DNA from: a virus
Strand: one strand, 5' to 3'
DNA: 61,676 nt
Virus record (IMG/VR): IMGVR_UViG_3300044530_000653
Span: 1 to 61,676 of that record
Positions 8,566 through 16,863 of this stretch are shown here, piece after piece. Each line of letters starts with the position of its first letter. Positions within the stretch are counted from its first letter, which is position 1. Under the pieces are notes generated by a model, which saw only the letters and a program-made list of their open reading frames with translations, was not told where the DNA came from and made no database searches. The translations under genes and the position numbers were made by a program.

Positions 8566-8638
8566 TGCCCTATAACTCAGTTGGTAGAGTGCCGAACTGT
8601 TAATTCGGATGCCCCTGGATCGAGGCCAGGTGGGGCAG
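8566..8638 (+). tRNA. tRNA-Asn (GTT)
   Basis: Full cloverleaf. Acceptor TGCCCTA pairs with TGGGGCA (one G-U), D-stem ACTC/GAGT, anticodon stem CCGAA/TTCGG with loop CTGTTAA, and T-stem CCTGG/CCAGG. Discriminator is G, and CCA is not encoded. An extra copy of CTGCCCCA lies just upstream (8558-8565). Confidence 0.95.
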
Positions 8639-8674
8639 CGTGATACAATATATAAAGACTTAAAAGGAGGCTAA

Positions 8675-9340
8675 GTGATACCTGTATTATCTATTCCAGT
8701 ATTAAATAGGTATGATCTGTTAGAGGAAAGCCTAAAGTCAATAGATTTTCCAATCAAAGAAGTTTTAATAATAAATAATGGTTTAGAAAATTATGTTCCC
8801 AGCAGAACAGATTTAAATATTAGAGTTTTAAACCTTCCATCAAACCTGGGAATGTCTGGTTCTTGGAATCTAACCATCAAACTATACCCTCATGAAAAGT
8901 ATTGGGTGTTTACTTCGGCAGACACATATTGGATTCCAGGATCATTAAAGTTATTATCTGAAATTAGCAAAGAGTCCTCTTTAGTAACATCAAGCGAGGG
9001 CTTTAGTTGTTTTTCTATTGGAGAAGATGTGATAAGGCAGGTTGGATTGTTTGATGAACGCTTCTACCCATATTTATTTGAAGACGATGACTATCGTGAA
9101 AGACTTTTTCGTGTAATGAAACAAGAAAATGGAAAGCACTTATCCTTTGATAATAAGTATTTTAATGTTGTTAGCCCTAGCGGAGCAGGTACAACAGTGG
9201 AAAGTGATAAACAATTAAAAGAAAAATTTGGAAAAACAAGTTTATATAATAAAAAATACTATATGCTAAAAAAAAGTCAAAACTTTGAGATCCCTGGTTA
9301 TTGGGATTTAGAAATAAGAAGGTCTCAAGAATGGCTATAA
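8675..9340 (+). CDS. GT2-like glycosyltransferase
   Basis: A 221-residue protein with a GT-A fold pattern: N-terminal IPVLNRYDLLEESLKSI, LIINNG, NLGMSGSWN, VFTSADTYW (DxD-like region) and VGLFDERFYPYLFEDDDY, typical of family 2 enzymes. It transfers a sugar from a nucleotide-sugar to an unknown acceptor. The GTG start follows AAAAGGAGG. It overlaps the nucleotidyltransferase gene, suggesting the pair makes and uses one activated sugar. Confidence 0.75.
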   Translation: MIPVLSIPVLNRYDLLEESLKSIDFPIKEVLIINNGLENYVPSRTDLNIRVLNLPSNLGMSGSWNLTIKLYPHEKYWVFTSADTYWIPGSLKLLSEISKESSLVTSSEGFSCFSIGEDVIRQVGLFDERFYPYLFEDDDYRERLFRVMKQENGKHLSFDNKYFNVVSPSGAGTTVESDKQLKEKFGKTSLYNKKYYMLKKSQNFEIPGYWDLEIRRSQEWL

Positions 9341-9996
9341 TTGGAGTACTGCCAGCGTCTGGAAGGTCATCAAGAGTTGGTGGCATACCAAAATTTTGCT
9401 TACCAATATCTGATGAAAGGTCTTTGCTACAGTGGCATGTAGAACAAATGCTTGAGTTCTGTGATGAAGTTCGTGTATCTACAAGATCTGAATGGGTTCC
9501 AATTGTTGAAAATATGGATATGAATATTAAACTTATTGTTCATGAGCCATCAACAATGTCTGAGGCAATTAAGTTTATGATCGGAGACTATAACGACACT
9601 GTTTTGGTTGGAATGCCAGACACCTATATTCTTAATGCTCAAGGGAATATATATAAAGAAATGTTTAAAGAAACCAATGCAGACTTAGTGCTTGGTATTT
9701 GGGAATGTGGGGATGATCTAAAAGGTCGTGTAGGGCAAGTTCAGGTTTCAGGAGACAAGGTCTTATCTTCAGAAGACAAAAAAGATGATTGTGACTACCC
9801 AGATATGTGGGGGACAATGTTGTTTCGTAAAAATATGATCAGATATTTGAATCCAGACTTAGAGCATCCAGGAAAACAGATACAGGAGTGGATTGATATG
9901 AATCTAGATATTAGGGCTGTAAAGCCAGGTGGAAAATATATGGACATAGGAACACTCAAAGGACTAAAGCAGTTGTATAAAAGTATGGACAATTAG
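9331..9996 (+). CDS. Sugar-nucleotidyltransferase-like protein
   Basis: A 221-residue protein. N-terminal GVLPASGRSSRVGGIPKF is the Gly-rich nucleotide-binding loop of RmlA/GlmU-type NTP transferases, followed by VGMPDTYI and late WGTMLFRK. Such enzymes make NDP-sugars. The ATG at 9331 overlaps the upstream stop and has AAGAAGG before it. It probably supplies substrate for the preceding glycosyltransferase. Confidence 0.75.
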   Translation: MAIIGVLPASGRSSRVGGIPKFCLPISDERSLLQWHVEQMLEFCDEVRVSTRSEWVPIVENMDMNIKLIVHEPSTMSEAIKFMIGDYNDTVLVGMPDTYILNAQGNIYKEMFKETNADLVLGIWECGDDLKGRVGQVQVSGDKVLSSEDKKDDCDYPDMWGTMLFRKNMIRYLNPDLEHPGKQIQEWIDMNLDIRAVKPGGKYMDIGTLKGLKQLYKSMDN

Positions 9997-10082
9997 TTAT
10001 CAAAATGTTATAATCTAAAAGAAACAAGATCGTGCCACTCTGCCAGCGTAAAATAAGCAATAAAATGTGCTATAATATAGTC

Positions 10083-10874
10083 ATGAGATCAATATATGAC
10101 ATCCAATTAAACTCAGCAGAAGGCACTCCGAACCATCTTGACCAATATAAGGGCAAGGTTACATTGGTTGCGAATACTACAGTCGGTTGTGGAAACGCCA
10201 ACCAACTAGAGGTTCTTCAGATGCTTCAAGACAAGTACAACAGTGAAGACTTTGAGATTATTGCCATACCAACAAATGATTATTGTGGTCCAGGAGTTAC
10301 TAAGGGAAAGTGGTCACAAGGAATTACTTGCGGTCTAGACTCAAAGGCGTATGGAGAAGAAGTTTACAACACAACTTTCAAGTACTCAGAGATGGTTTCT
10401 TCAGTTCCTCATGAGTTATTAAATGAAGTATTAGAAAATGGACTAGGTACTGGAACTAACGGACTAGGACAGCCAACGCTACCACCTCACGAAGTATATG
10501 CAGAAATTTCATCACAAATGGATCAGTTGCGATCAATGAGAGATTCTCTAGAGGATGGAAATGTTGAAGGAAAATTTAAGTCACCTTGGTTAAACATTGG
10601 ATTCTATGATGGAGTGCAAATGGGTGGTAACTACGAGAAGTACTTAATTGATAAAGATGGATATGTGATGAAGCACTTTACATGCACAGTCCTAAACTAT
10701 GACATCGAAAAAACTCTAAAAGAGGCAATGATTGCAGAAGGAAAGAGCCCAGCAATGGGACCTGATAGATCTCCAGAAATCTTTGAAGAAGAGTTTGCAT
10801 TTGTTTGTTCTGAAATTGAAAAGGCTATTGCGGGAGCAAAGTCTGCTCTTAATCCATCCCTAGTAAAAATATAA
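10083..10874 (+). CDS. Glutathione-peroxidase-like thioredoxin-fold protein
   Basis: A 263-residue protein. Residues 3-90 match the GPx layout: SIYDIQLNSAEG, YKGKVTLVANTTVGC36G, Q41xxxLQML, then FEIIAIPTNDY. EKYLIDKDGYVMKHF appears later. Cys36 aligns with the peroxidatic Cys/Sec. The central region is longer than usual and the conserved Trp-Asn motif is not evident, so activity is uncertain. TATAAT at 10071-10076 ends 6 nt before the ATG (leaderless). It may detoxify peroxides during infection. Confidence 0.7.
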   Translation: MRSIYDIQLNSAEGTPNHLDQYKGKVTLVANTTVGCGNANQLEVLQMLQDKYNSEDFEIIAIPTNDYCGPGVTKGKWSQGITCGLDSKAYGEEVYNTTFKYSEMVSSVPHELLNEVLENGLGTGTNGLGQPTLPPHEVYAEISSQMDQLRSMRDSLEDGNVEGKFKSPWLNIGFYDGVQMGGNYEKYLIDKDGYVMKHFTCTVLNYDIEKTLKEAMIAEGKSPAMGPDRSPEIFEEEFAFVCSEIEKAIAGAKSALNPSLVKI

Positions 10875-10886
10875 TATATCCCCCTG

Positions 10887-10916
10887 TTGACAGACATGCT
10901 ATTGTTCTGATATAAT
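10887..10916 (+). promoter_or_regulatory. Consensus promoter of the endolysin operon
   Basis: TTGACA (10887-10892), 18-nt spacer, TATAAT (10911-10916). Here the message has a leader with AAGGAGG (10933-10939) before ATG 10946. Confidence 0.85.
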
Positions 10917-10945
10917 AGAACTACATGTCAATAAGGAGGCATATC

Positions 10946-11590
10946 ATGGCAGCAAAAGGTAGTCTAGAAGCAATCATTGAGGTTGCAAAGAAAGAGTTGG
11001 GCACAATAGAAGGCCCAAAAGATAACGAAACAAAGTATGGTGCATGGATTAAGGTTAACTTCCAGCCATGGTGCCAATCTTTTGTTTCTTGGTGTGCATT
11101 TACATCAGGCGTAAAGTCATTCCCTAAGTCTGCATCAACAGTTCAGGCATCAGACTGGTTTAAGAAGAATGAGCGTTGGTCAGATGCTCGTAATGATGAT
11201 CCACAAGCAGGAGACTGGATCTATTTTGATTTTCCAGATGATGGTGTAAATCGTATTTCACATGTTGGTCTTTGCATTAAGAACAATGGCGATGGAACAA
11301 TCCAAGTTATTGAAGGAAACACTTCAGGAACTGCAAAGGGAGATCAGCGCAACGGAGGAATGTGCGTAGAGAAGACTCGTGCATATGTAAAAAACAACAA
11401 GAAGAAGTTAGTTAATGCTGTAGTTGGTTGGGGCCGTCCAGTTTATACTGGAGAAGAGAATGCTCCACTACTAAACAAGTTAGCAGCAACACCTGTTAAG
11501 ACTACAACTGCAGATGCTGCAAAAAAATCAGCAAAGCCAGCAGTAAAGAAGTCATCTGGTGGCGGAGGAAAGGGACCTGTGGCACTATAA
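10946..11590 (+). CDS. CHAP-domain endolysin
   Basis: A 214-residue protein. CHAP domain residues: Cys43 in PWCQSFVSWC, His106 in ISHVGL, then VIEGNTS. CHAP enzymes cut peptidoglycan peptides or the amide bond. A Lys/Ala-rich low-complexity tail (AKKSAKPAVKKSSGGGGKG) replaces a normal wall-binding domain. The same KKSSGGGK tail ends the membrane protein at 20900, so it may be a shared targeting tail. Strong RBS. Confidence 0.88.
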   Translation: MAAKGSLEAIIEVAKKELGTIEGPKDNETKYGAWIKVNFQPWCQSFVSWCAFTSGVKSFPKSASTVQASDWFKKNERWSDARNDDPQAGDWIYFDFPDDGVNRISHVGLCIKNNGDGTIQVIEGNTSGTAKGDQRNGGMCVEKTRAYVKNNKKKLVNAVVGWGRPVYTGEENAPLLNKLAATPVKTTTADAAKKSAKPAVKKSSGGGGKGPVAL

Positions 11591-11808
11591 TGGAATCTAA
11601 AAAGAAATCAGTACTAAAAACAATCAGTTGGCCATTTGTACATTTTACTTTTGTTGCTGGAATTTTATTTGCAGCAAGCCATATAATTTATGGTGAGGCT
11701 GAATGGGAGTATGTTGGACTATACGCACTTTCATACATGGCATTAGAAATGACATTCTATTACCTACATGAGAGAGTCTGGGCTAAATTTGGAAAGGGAA
11801 TTAAATAA
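11590..11808 (+). CDS. DUF2061 membrane protein (copy 1)
   Basis: Seventy-two residues with KKSVLKTISWPFVHFTFVAG, a second hydrophobic helix and the family ending FYYLHERVW. It has two transmembrane helices and overlaps the endolysin stop by 1 nt, so it belongs to the lysis operon. A paralogue is at 15116. Function unknown. Confidence 0.75.
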   Translation: MESKKKSVLKTISWPFVHFTFVAGILFAASHIIYGEAEWEYVGLYALSYMALEMTFYYLHERVWAKFGKGIK

Positions 11809-11915
11809 TGCGTATTAAAATAATTAGGTTTGTTGTTAAAGCACTTGGCTATGACTGGGGTGGCGATAATCTTAACGCACCTGTTTGGACAGTAAAAGCA
11901 AAAAAGAAGAAGTAG
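11808..11915 (+). CDS. Tiny basic protein
   Basis: Thirty-five residues (RIKIIRFVVKALGYDWGGDN, ending KAKKKK). TAATG overlap with the previous stop supports translation. No family recognised. Confidence 0.5.
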   Translation: MRIKIIRFVVKALGYDWGGDNLNAPVWTVKAKKKK

Positions 11916-11918
11916 CCT

Positions 11919-12104
11919 ATGGCACTGTACGAATATGATTGTATGCCATGTGCACAAAGATTTACCAAAGAAAGATCTATTCAAGAAAACGATCCTGGAT
12001 ATAAATGTGAAACTTGCAATTCACCTCTAGTTCGTGTATACTCTAATGTAGGAGCAGTATTCAACGGTAGTGGATTTTATTCCACTGATAACAGAAAGCG
12101 GTAG
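11919..12104 (+). CDS. FmdB-type zinc-ribbon protein
   Basis: Sixty-one residues beginning MALYEYDCMPCAQRFTKERS, with a second pair CETC. The CxxC/CxxC spacing and ALYEY start match the FmdB/CxxC zinc-ribbon family. Probably a small zinc-binding regulatory or chaperone-like protein. Confidence 0.75.
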   Translation: MALYEYDCMPCAQRFTKERSIQENDPGYKCETCNSPLVRVYSNVGAVFNGSGFYSTDNRKR

Positions 12105-12117
12105 TATAATGTTTAGT

Positions 12118-12339
12118 ATGATCAAAGACAAGGCTGAAGAAAAAGAATGGACACTTACACCCCTTGATCGTTGTGATCGATGCAACGCAGAGGCACTAGT
12201 CAAGGTTACTGGAATAACTGGAGATTTATTCTTCTGTGGTCACCACTACAATAAAATCATGGCTATTCCAGATGGCTACAATAGCATGATGTCATTTATG
12301 ATCAGTGTTATTGATGAGCGAGAAAAACTAGCACAGTAA
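12118..12339 (+). CDS. DUF7455-like zinc protein
   Basis: Seventy-three residues with LTPLDRCDRCNAEALVKV and FFCGHHYNK, the Cys/His pattern of the actinobacterial DUF7455 family. TATAAT (12105-12110) directly follows the upstream stop and ends 7 nt before the ATG at 12118; an in-frame ATG at 12109 overlaps the -10. It supports an actinobacterial host. Confidence 0.75.
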   Translation: MIKDKAEEKEWTLTPLDRCDRCNAEALVKVTGITGDLFFCGHHYNKIMAIPDGYNSMMSFMISVIDEREKLAQ

Positions 12340-13178
12340 TGAAGATTCATTACATGTTGAGGGATCAGCATAAAAATGTACAAGAACTAAAAGATCTTTC
12401 TAGCAAACTAGAGGATTCTGGATATAAGTCAGTCTTGCTAACTTTTCATTCACAACAAGGAGACTACTTTATAAAGTCTGCAGCAGCATTAATTCCAGGA
12501 AATAAATTAAAGTACATGATTGCTTTAAGGCCATACCACGTAAGTGCTCAGTATGCTGGAATGATGACTATAGGATATGACCAAATAGATAGCAACAGAC
12601 TCGTGTTTAACTGGGTGGCTGGTGATTTTCATCAAAGAGAAGATGAGCCAGATTTAGAGTTTGACATCTTTGGGGAATCAGAGTCAGTTGATAGCATTCA
12701 AAAAAGAACTACATACTTGAGAAATTTTGTAAACATGTACAAAATGTATTGCCCAACAAAAATAAGACCACCAATGGTTTTTAGTGGTTTTTCTGACTAC
12801 TCTTTAGAGACTGTCAGAATGTTTAATGGTACTTCTTTGTGTATGCTAGACACATACAGAGAAAATCTAGAAAAGTTTGATGGCATTAAAAACCGAATGG
12901 TCAGTGCTAATGTAACCATTTTAGAATCAGATGAAGATATTAAAGAGTATGAAGAAAGTTCACTTGCGCTTAACCCTAGGTCCTTAAAGTGGTCAATAAT
13001 TGGAAATTATCAAACAGTTAAACAACAAATAATTGATCTTAAGGATGAAGGGATAACTGATCTATTGTTGTTCACTAACACAACTAACTTTAAAGATGAA
13101 TGGAACCAGAACAACGATACGATGGTACATAAACTTGTTAAAGAAATAAATAGTGAGTCTGAACAAGATGATAATTAA
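12339..13178 (+). CDS. Luciferase-like monooxygenase (copy 1)
   Basis: A 279-residue TIM-barrel-type protein. MIALRPYHVSAQYAGMMTIGYDQIDSNRLVFNWVAG corresponds to the core of SsuD/LuxA-like flavin monooxygenases (RPxxxSP, D-SxGRLxxNxVxG). It overlaps the upstream stop and the next start. The substrate is unknown; family members oxidise alkanesulfonates, aldehydes or natural products with FMNH2. It heads a run of tailoring enzymes. A paralogue is at 19853. Confidence 0.78.
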   Translation: MKIHYMLRDQHKNVQELKDLSSKLEDSGYKSVLLTFHSQQGDYFIKSAAALIPGNKLKYMIALRPYHVSAQYAGMMTIGYDQIDSNRLVFNWVAGDFHQREDEPDLEFDIFGESESVDSIQKRTTYLRNFVNMYKMYCPTKIRPPMVFSGFSDYSLETVRMFNGTSLCMLDTYRENLEKFDGIKNRMVSANVTILESDEDIKEYEESSLALNPRSLKWSIIGNYQTVKQQIIDLKDEGITDLLLFTNTTNFKDEWNQNNDTMVHKLVKEINSESEQDDN

Positions 13179-13752
13179 AGGGAAAAAGTATGGTTCAGTC
13201 TTGTTTGTTCACATACCAAAAACTGCAGGCTCTTCAATTTCTAAAATATTAGATGAAAACAATTTGGATAACTGGAAGAGAGAATGGCCAAGGCATCATG
13301 ACCCATACTCATATTTAAAAGAGGCAAATTTAATAGATGAAAAAGTATTTTCTTTTGCTGTTGTAAGAAATCCATACACAAGAACCTACAGTTGTTACAA
13401 GCAGTACAACAAAACTAATCAAACAAACATATCTTTTGCACAATATCTAGACAACATTAAGCAAGGAAAAATATCTACAATAAGCCCACTGCTACACATA
13501 CCCCAGTCTTTTTATATTATGGATCAGGACATCCTTCAAGTAGAAAGACTTTATAAGTTTGAAAACCTAAAAGAGTTAGAGGATGAACTCGGCTGGGAAC
13601 TTGGATTTTACAATGTAGGCAACTATGTGGTAGAATCATATATACAAGAATATTCAGATGAGGCAATAAAAATGGTTCAGGATTTCTACAGTTCTGACTT
13701 TATTAACTTTGGATATTCTAAAGATTTTAATCAGACCCTGGAGGCAAAATGA
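13168..13752 (+). CDS. Sulfotransferase family protein (copy 1)
   Basis: A 194-residue protein. VHIPKTAGSS (14-23) is the 5-prime PAPS-binding loop and VVRNPYTRTYS (65-75) is the 3-prime phosphate-binding segment of Sulfotransfer_2 enzymes. It would move sulfate from PAPS to a sugar or other acceptor. ATG 13168 overlaps the upstream gene. The APS-kinase-like fusion two genes downstream could supply PAPS. Confidence 0.8.
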   Translation: MIIKGKKYGSVLFVHIPKTAGSSISKILDENNLDNWKREWPRHHDPYSYLKEANLIDEKVFSFAVVRNPYTRTYSCYKQYNKTNQTNISFAQYLDNIKQGKISTISPLLHIPQSFYIMDQDILQVERLYKFENLKELEDELGWELGFYNVGNYVVESYIQEYSDEAIKMVQDFYSSDFINFGYSKDFNQTLEAK

Positions 13753-14312
13753 GAAAGACGCTAGAAGACTTTAACTTTAAGCAACACAGTAAGTATGATG
13801 TTGAGCCCATCAAAAACTATATAGATAGTTTTTCTGACGAGTGGTTTATCAATACATCAAGACAAGATAACTACTATGTTCATAAAGATACTAACTCATA
13901 CTTTGTCTATACCGCAGATCTTATGTGGAAAGAAGGAGAAGAATTTTCTACTCAGAAAACATCTAATGATACTGGGCTGCTTGAAATTCTTGAGCCAATA
14001 ATCTCAGACCTTGAAAGAATCCACAAGGGTGTCAGAGGTATGGTCCTTTTGATTAAGTTAAAAGCAGGTCAAGATATAGCACATCATCATGATGCAGGAG
14101 ACTATCTAATGCTTTCAAGAAGAAACCACATCCCAGTAGTTACTTCTGACAGTGTATTCTTTGGTGTAGGAGATGATAGGGTTAAGATGGGCACTGGAGA
14201 ATGTTGGGAAATAAACAACTCAAGAACTCACTATGTAAATAATGGCAGTGAAATAGATAGGGTACATTTGTTAATTGACATTATGCCAAACACAGAGATA
14301 GGGAAAAAATGA
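13749..14312 (+). CDS. Aspartyl/asparaginyl beta-hydroxylase-like dioxygenase
   Basis: A 187-residue protein. AHHHDAGDY supplies the metal His and Asp, and NNSRTHYVNNGSEIDRVHLLIDIMP carries the distal His and the 2-oxoglutarate-binding Arg of the AspH family. It would hydroxylate Asp/Asn or a related substrate using Fe(II), O2 and 2-oxoglutarate. ATGA overlaps on both sides couple it to the sulfotransferase and kinase fusion. Confidence 0.8.
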   Translation: MRKTLEDFNFKQHSKYDVEPIKNYIDSFSDEWFINTSRQDNYYVHKDTNSYFVYTADLMWKEGEEFSTQKTSNDTGLLEILEPIISDLERIHKGVRGMVLLIKLKAGQDIAHHHDAGDYLMLSRRNHIPVVTSDSVFFGVGDDRVKMGTGECWEINNSRTHYVNNGSEIDRVHLLIDIMPNTEIGKK

Positions 14313-15067
14313 TTATTCAGATTATTGGTCTGCCAGGTGCAGGCAAGACAGAGTTGGCCAAGGCACTCAAAGAAAGAATTAACGCTATCCATCTTAATGC
14401 AGATGAGGTTCGTGCAACAGTAAACTCAGATCTAGGTTTTAGCCCTGAAGACAGAATTGAACAGGCAAGACGTATGGGAGACATGGCTAGACTTATTTCT
14501 AAGCAGGGAGTTGCTCCAGTGATAGTTGATTTCGTATGCCCAACTGATCTAACCCGTGCAGCCTTTGGTAAGCCAGATATTTTAATTTGGGTAGACAGAA
14601 TTGAGTCTGGAAGATTTGAAGATACAAACAAGATGTGGGAAGACCCAGAGTCATGTGATGTCAGAATCCCCTGTGGGATGACAGTAGAAGAAGAGGCTGA
14701 CCTTATCATTGCTGCTTGCCAGTTACACGACTGGACAGCCCCTACAACCCTTATGCTGGGCAGATATCAGCCATGGCATGAAGGACATCACGCTCTTTAC
14801 AAAGAGGCAGGGAAAAGAACAGAGCAGGTACTTCTTGGGGTTCGTAATACCTACAACACAAGCGAGAAGGATCCACTTAAGTTTGATCAGGTAAAAGAGT
14901 ATATTGCCAAAGATGAATTTATGGATGGTGCATTAGTATTAAGACTACCTAACATTACTAACATTGTATATGGCAGAGATGTCGGATATAAGATTGAACA
15001 AGTAGATTTGGGGGCAGACATTCATGCTATATCGGCTACGCAAAAGCGTAAAGAGATGGGTATCTAA
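14309..15067 (+). CDS. APS-kinase-like / adenylyltransferase fusion
   Basis: A 252-residue two-domain protein. Residues 1-140 resemble CysC: Walker A GLPGAGKT (7-14), LNADEVRATVNSDLGFS and EDRIEQARRMGDMARL. Residues 145-252 are a HIGH-type nucleotidyltransferase with GRYQPWHEGHH (His157, His160). If the second domain works as ATP sulfurylase, the protein would make PAPS for the neighbouring sulfotransferase. GRYQPWHEGH looks more like NadM/NMN adenylyltransferases, so a NadR-like NAD salvage role is the alternative. Confidence 0.75.
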   Translation: MIIQIIGLPGAGKTELAKALKERINAIHLNADEVRATVNSDLGFSPEDRIEQARRMGDMARLISKQGVAPVIVDFVCPTDLTRAAFGKPDILIWVDRIESGRFEDTNKMWEDPESCDVRIPCGMTVEEEADLIIAACQLHDWTAPTTLMLGRYQPWHEGHHALYKEAGKRTEQVLLGVRNTYNTSEKDPLKFDQVKEYIAKDEFMDGALVLRLPNITNIVYGRDVGYKIEQVDLGADIHAISATQKRKEMGI

Positions 15068-15115
15068 GGTTTGGAACATAATCAGTAAAGGTCCTAAAAA
15101 TATGGAGTGGCCAGC

Positions 15116-15319
15116 ATGAATGTATCTAAACAAAGATCAGCATTAAAGGCCATTACCTGGCGTATAATTGGAACAGCAGATACATTTGCTATTGCTTGGC
15201 TTATAACCAAAGAACCAGTTACAGCAGGTGCAATCGCAAGTTTCGAGGTAGTTACAAAAACAATCCTTTATTACTTCCATGAGCGTGGTTGGAATAAGGT
15301 TAAATGGGGGAGAAAGTAA
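15116..15319 (+). CDS. DUF2061 membrane protein (copy 2)
   Basis: Sixty-seven residues: SALKAITWRIIGTADTFAIAW, second helix, ILYYFHERGWNK. Close to the family consensus and paralogous to the gene at 11590. ATG 15116 is spaced 8 nt from GGAG; its stop overlaps the halogenase start. Confidence 0.82.
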   Translation: MNVSKQRSALKAITWRIIGTADTFAIAWLITKEPVTAGAIASFEVVTKTILYYFHERGWNKVKWGRK

Positions 15320-16863
15320 TGACAAAGAATATAGTTGTTGTTGGTGGTGGAAGTGCTGGATGGCTTACTGCACTTAAAGCCCAAAGATCATACCCAGACC
15401 TAAACATAACTGTTATTGAGTCAACAGAAATAGGAATCTTGGGAGCAGGAGAAGGGTCAACCCCATACCTTGCAGATTTCTTTGACCATTTAAATATTCC
15501 TTTGTCTGACCTAATAAAAAATTGTGATGCAACTATTAAAAATGGAATCAAGTTTACAAATTGGAACAATGATGGAGAGTTTTATTACCATGGTTTTTCT
15601 ACAACAGATAGGTCGCTAGGCTTTGATGCTGTGTACGATAGGTATCTTTCTAATAGCCCTCTTATTGCAGCAAGCATTGCTTTAAATAATAGCGTAAAGA
15701 AGATAGACTTTACAGAAAAAATTTCAGAAGCAAATAAAGTCCCCTTTACTTTGGAAGCAAACAAGAGAGATTTCGGATTTGTATCTAAAAAAGATCCTAT
15801 AGATGATTATAAAAAAATAGGAAATATTTCTATACATTTTAATGCTACCAAACTAGCAAATAGACTAAAAGAAATAGGAAAAGAAAGAGGAATTAAAGTA
15901 GTTGATGGCACAATAAAAAATGTCTCACTAGATAAAGATAACTATGTAAATGGTTTAACTTTAGAAAATGATGAAAAGATTATGTGTGATTTTGTTTTTG
16001 ATTGTAGCGGATTTCACAGGCTAATCATTGGAAAAGTATATGACTCTAAATGGAAAAGTTATAAAGATTTTCTTCCAGTAGATTCTGCTGTTCCATTTTT
16101 TGTTGAGATGACAGATAAGATTCCATCCTACACAGAAGCAATTGCTATGAAATACGGATGGATGTGGAAGATTCCACTCCAGAACAGGTTTGGTTGTGGG
16201 TATGTCTACGACTCATCCCTTATCTCTGAAGAAGCAGCAGTGAAAGAGATAGAAGAGTTCTTAGGCTATGAGCCAACCTATCCAAGAAAAGACAAGGGTG
16301 GCTTTAAGTTTAATGCTGGATGCTATGAAGAGCCCTGGATCAACAACTGTGTTGCAGTAGGCCTTGCAGCAAACTTTGTTGAGCCACTAGAAGCAACATC
16401 AATTTGGGTTAGCATTGTAGAGTTGACACAGATATTTGACAATCCGCTATGGCTATTCGAGAACTCGAAAGAGATAAGACAAGAGTTTAACAAGAACATA
16501 GTTAGTATGAACAATAATATTTCTGAATTTATATATTTTCACTATATGACTTTAAGAAATGATACAGAGTTTTGGAAAAAGTTTTCATATGAGAATGCGC
16601 CAAAAGATCTGCAAGAAAAAATTAACAAGTGGAATGTCAGACTTCCAAACAAGTTTGACTCTGGAGAGCACTGGTCATCAAATAGTTGGACCTTTGTGGG
16701 ATCTGCACACAACACAATTAATAAAGATGTTGCAAAAGCATATATAGAAAATTCTGCAGACTATAAAAAGGGTGTTGATATGTATGACTATTACAAGAAA
16801 TATCAAGACTACAAGGTGTCAGAATGTGTAGATCACAGGAAATTTTTGGAGGGATTAAAATGA
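15319..16863 (+). CDS. Flavin-dependent (tryptophan-type) halogenase
   Basis: A 514-residue protein. FAD-binding GGGSAGW (9-15), GEGSTP (44-49), Lys74 at the position of the catalytic lysine (CDATIKNGIKF), the halogenase hallmark WxWxIP (Trp281-Met-Trp283-Lys-Ile-Pro286) and NFVEPLEATS (352-361) are all present. These enzymes use FADH2, O2 and halide to make HOX and halogenate aromatics. No flavin reductase is nearby, so the host would supply FADH2. Cyanophage halogenases are known (VirX1). The substrate is unknown. ATG 15319 follows GGGGGAGAAAG. Confidence 0.9.
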   Translation: MTKNIVVVGGGSAGWLTALKAQRSYPDLNITVIESTEIGILGAGEGSTPYLADFFDHLNIPLSDLIKNCDATIKNGIKFTNWNNDGEFYYHGFSTTDRSLGFDAVYDRYLSNSPLIAASIALNNSVKKIDFTEKISEANKVPFTLEANKRDFGFVSKKDPIDDYKKIGNISIHFNATKLANRLKEIGKERGIKVVDGTIKNVSLDKDNYVNGLTLENDEKIMCDFVFDCSGFHRLIIGKVYDSKWKSYKDFLPVDSAVPFFVEMTDKIPSYTEAIAMKYGWMWKIPLQNRFGCGYVYDSSLISEEAAVKEIEEFLGYEPTYPRKDKGGFKFNAGCYEEPWINNCVAVGLAANFVEPLEATSIWVSIVELTQIFDNPLWLFENSKEIRQEFNKNIVSMNNNISEFIYFHYMTLRNDTEFWKKFSYENAPKDLQEKINKWNVRLPNKFDSGEHWSSNSWTFVGSAHNTINKDVAKAYIENSADYKKGVDMYDYYKKYQDYKVSECVDHRKFLEGLK

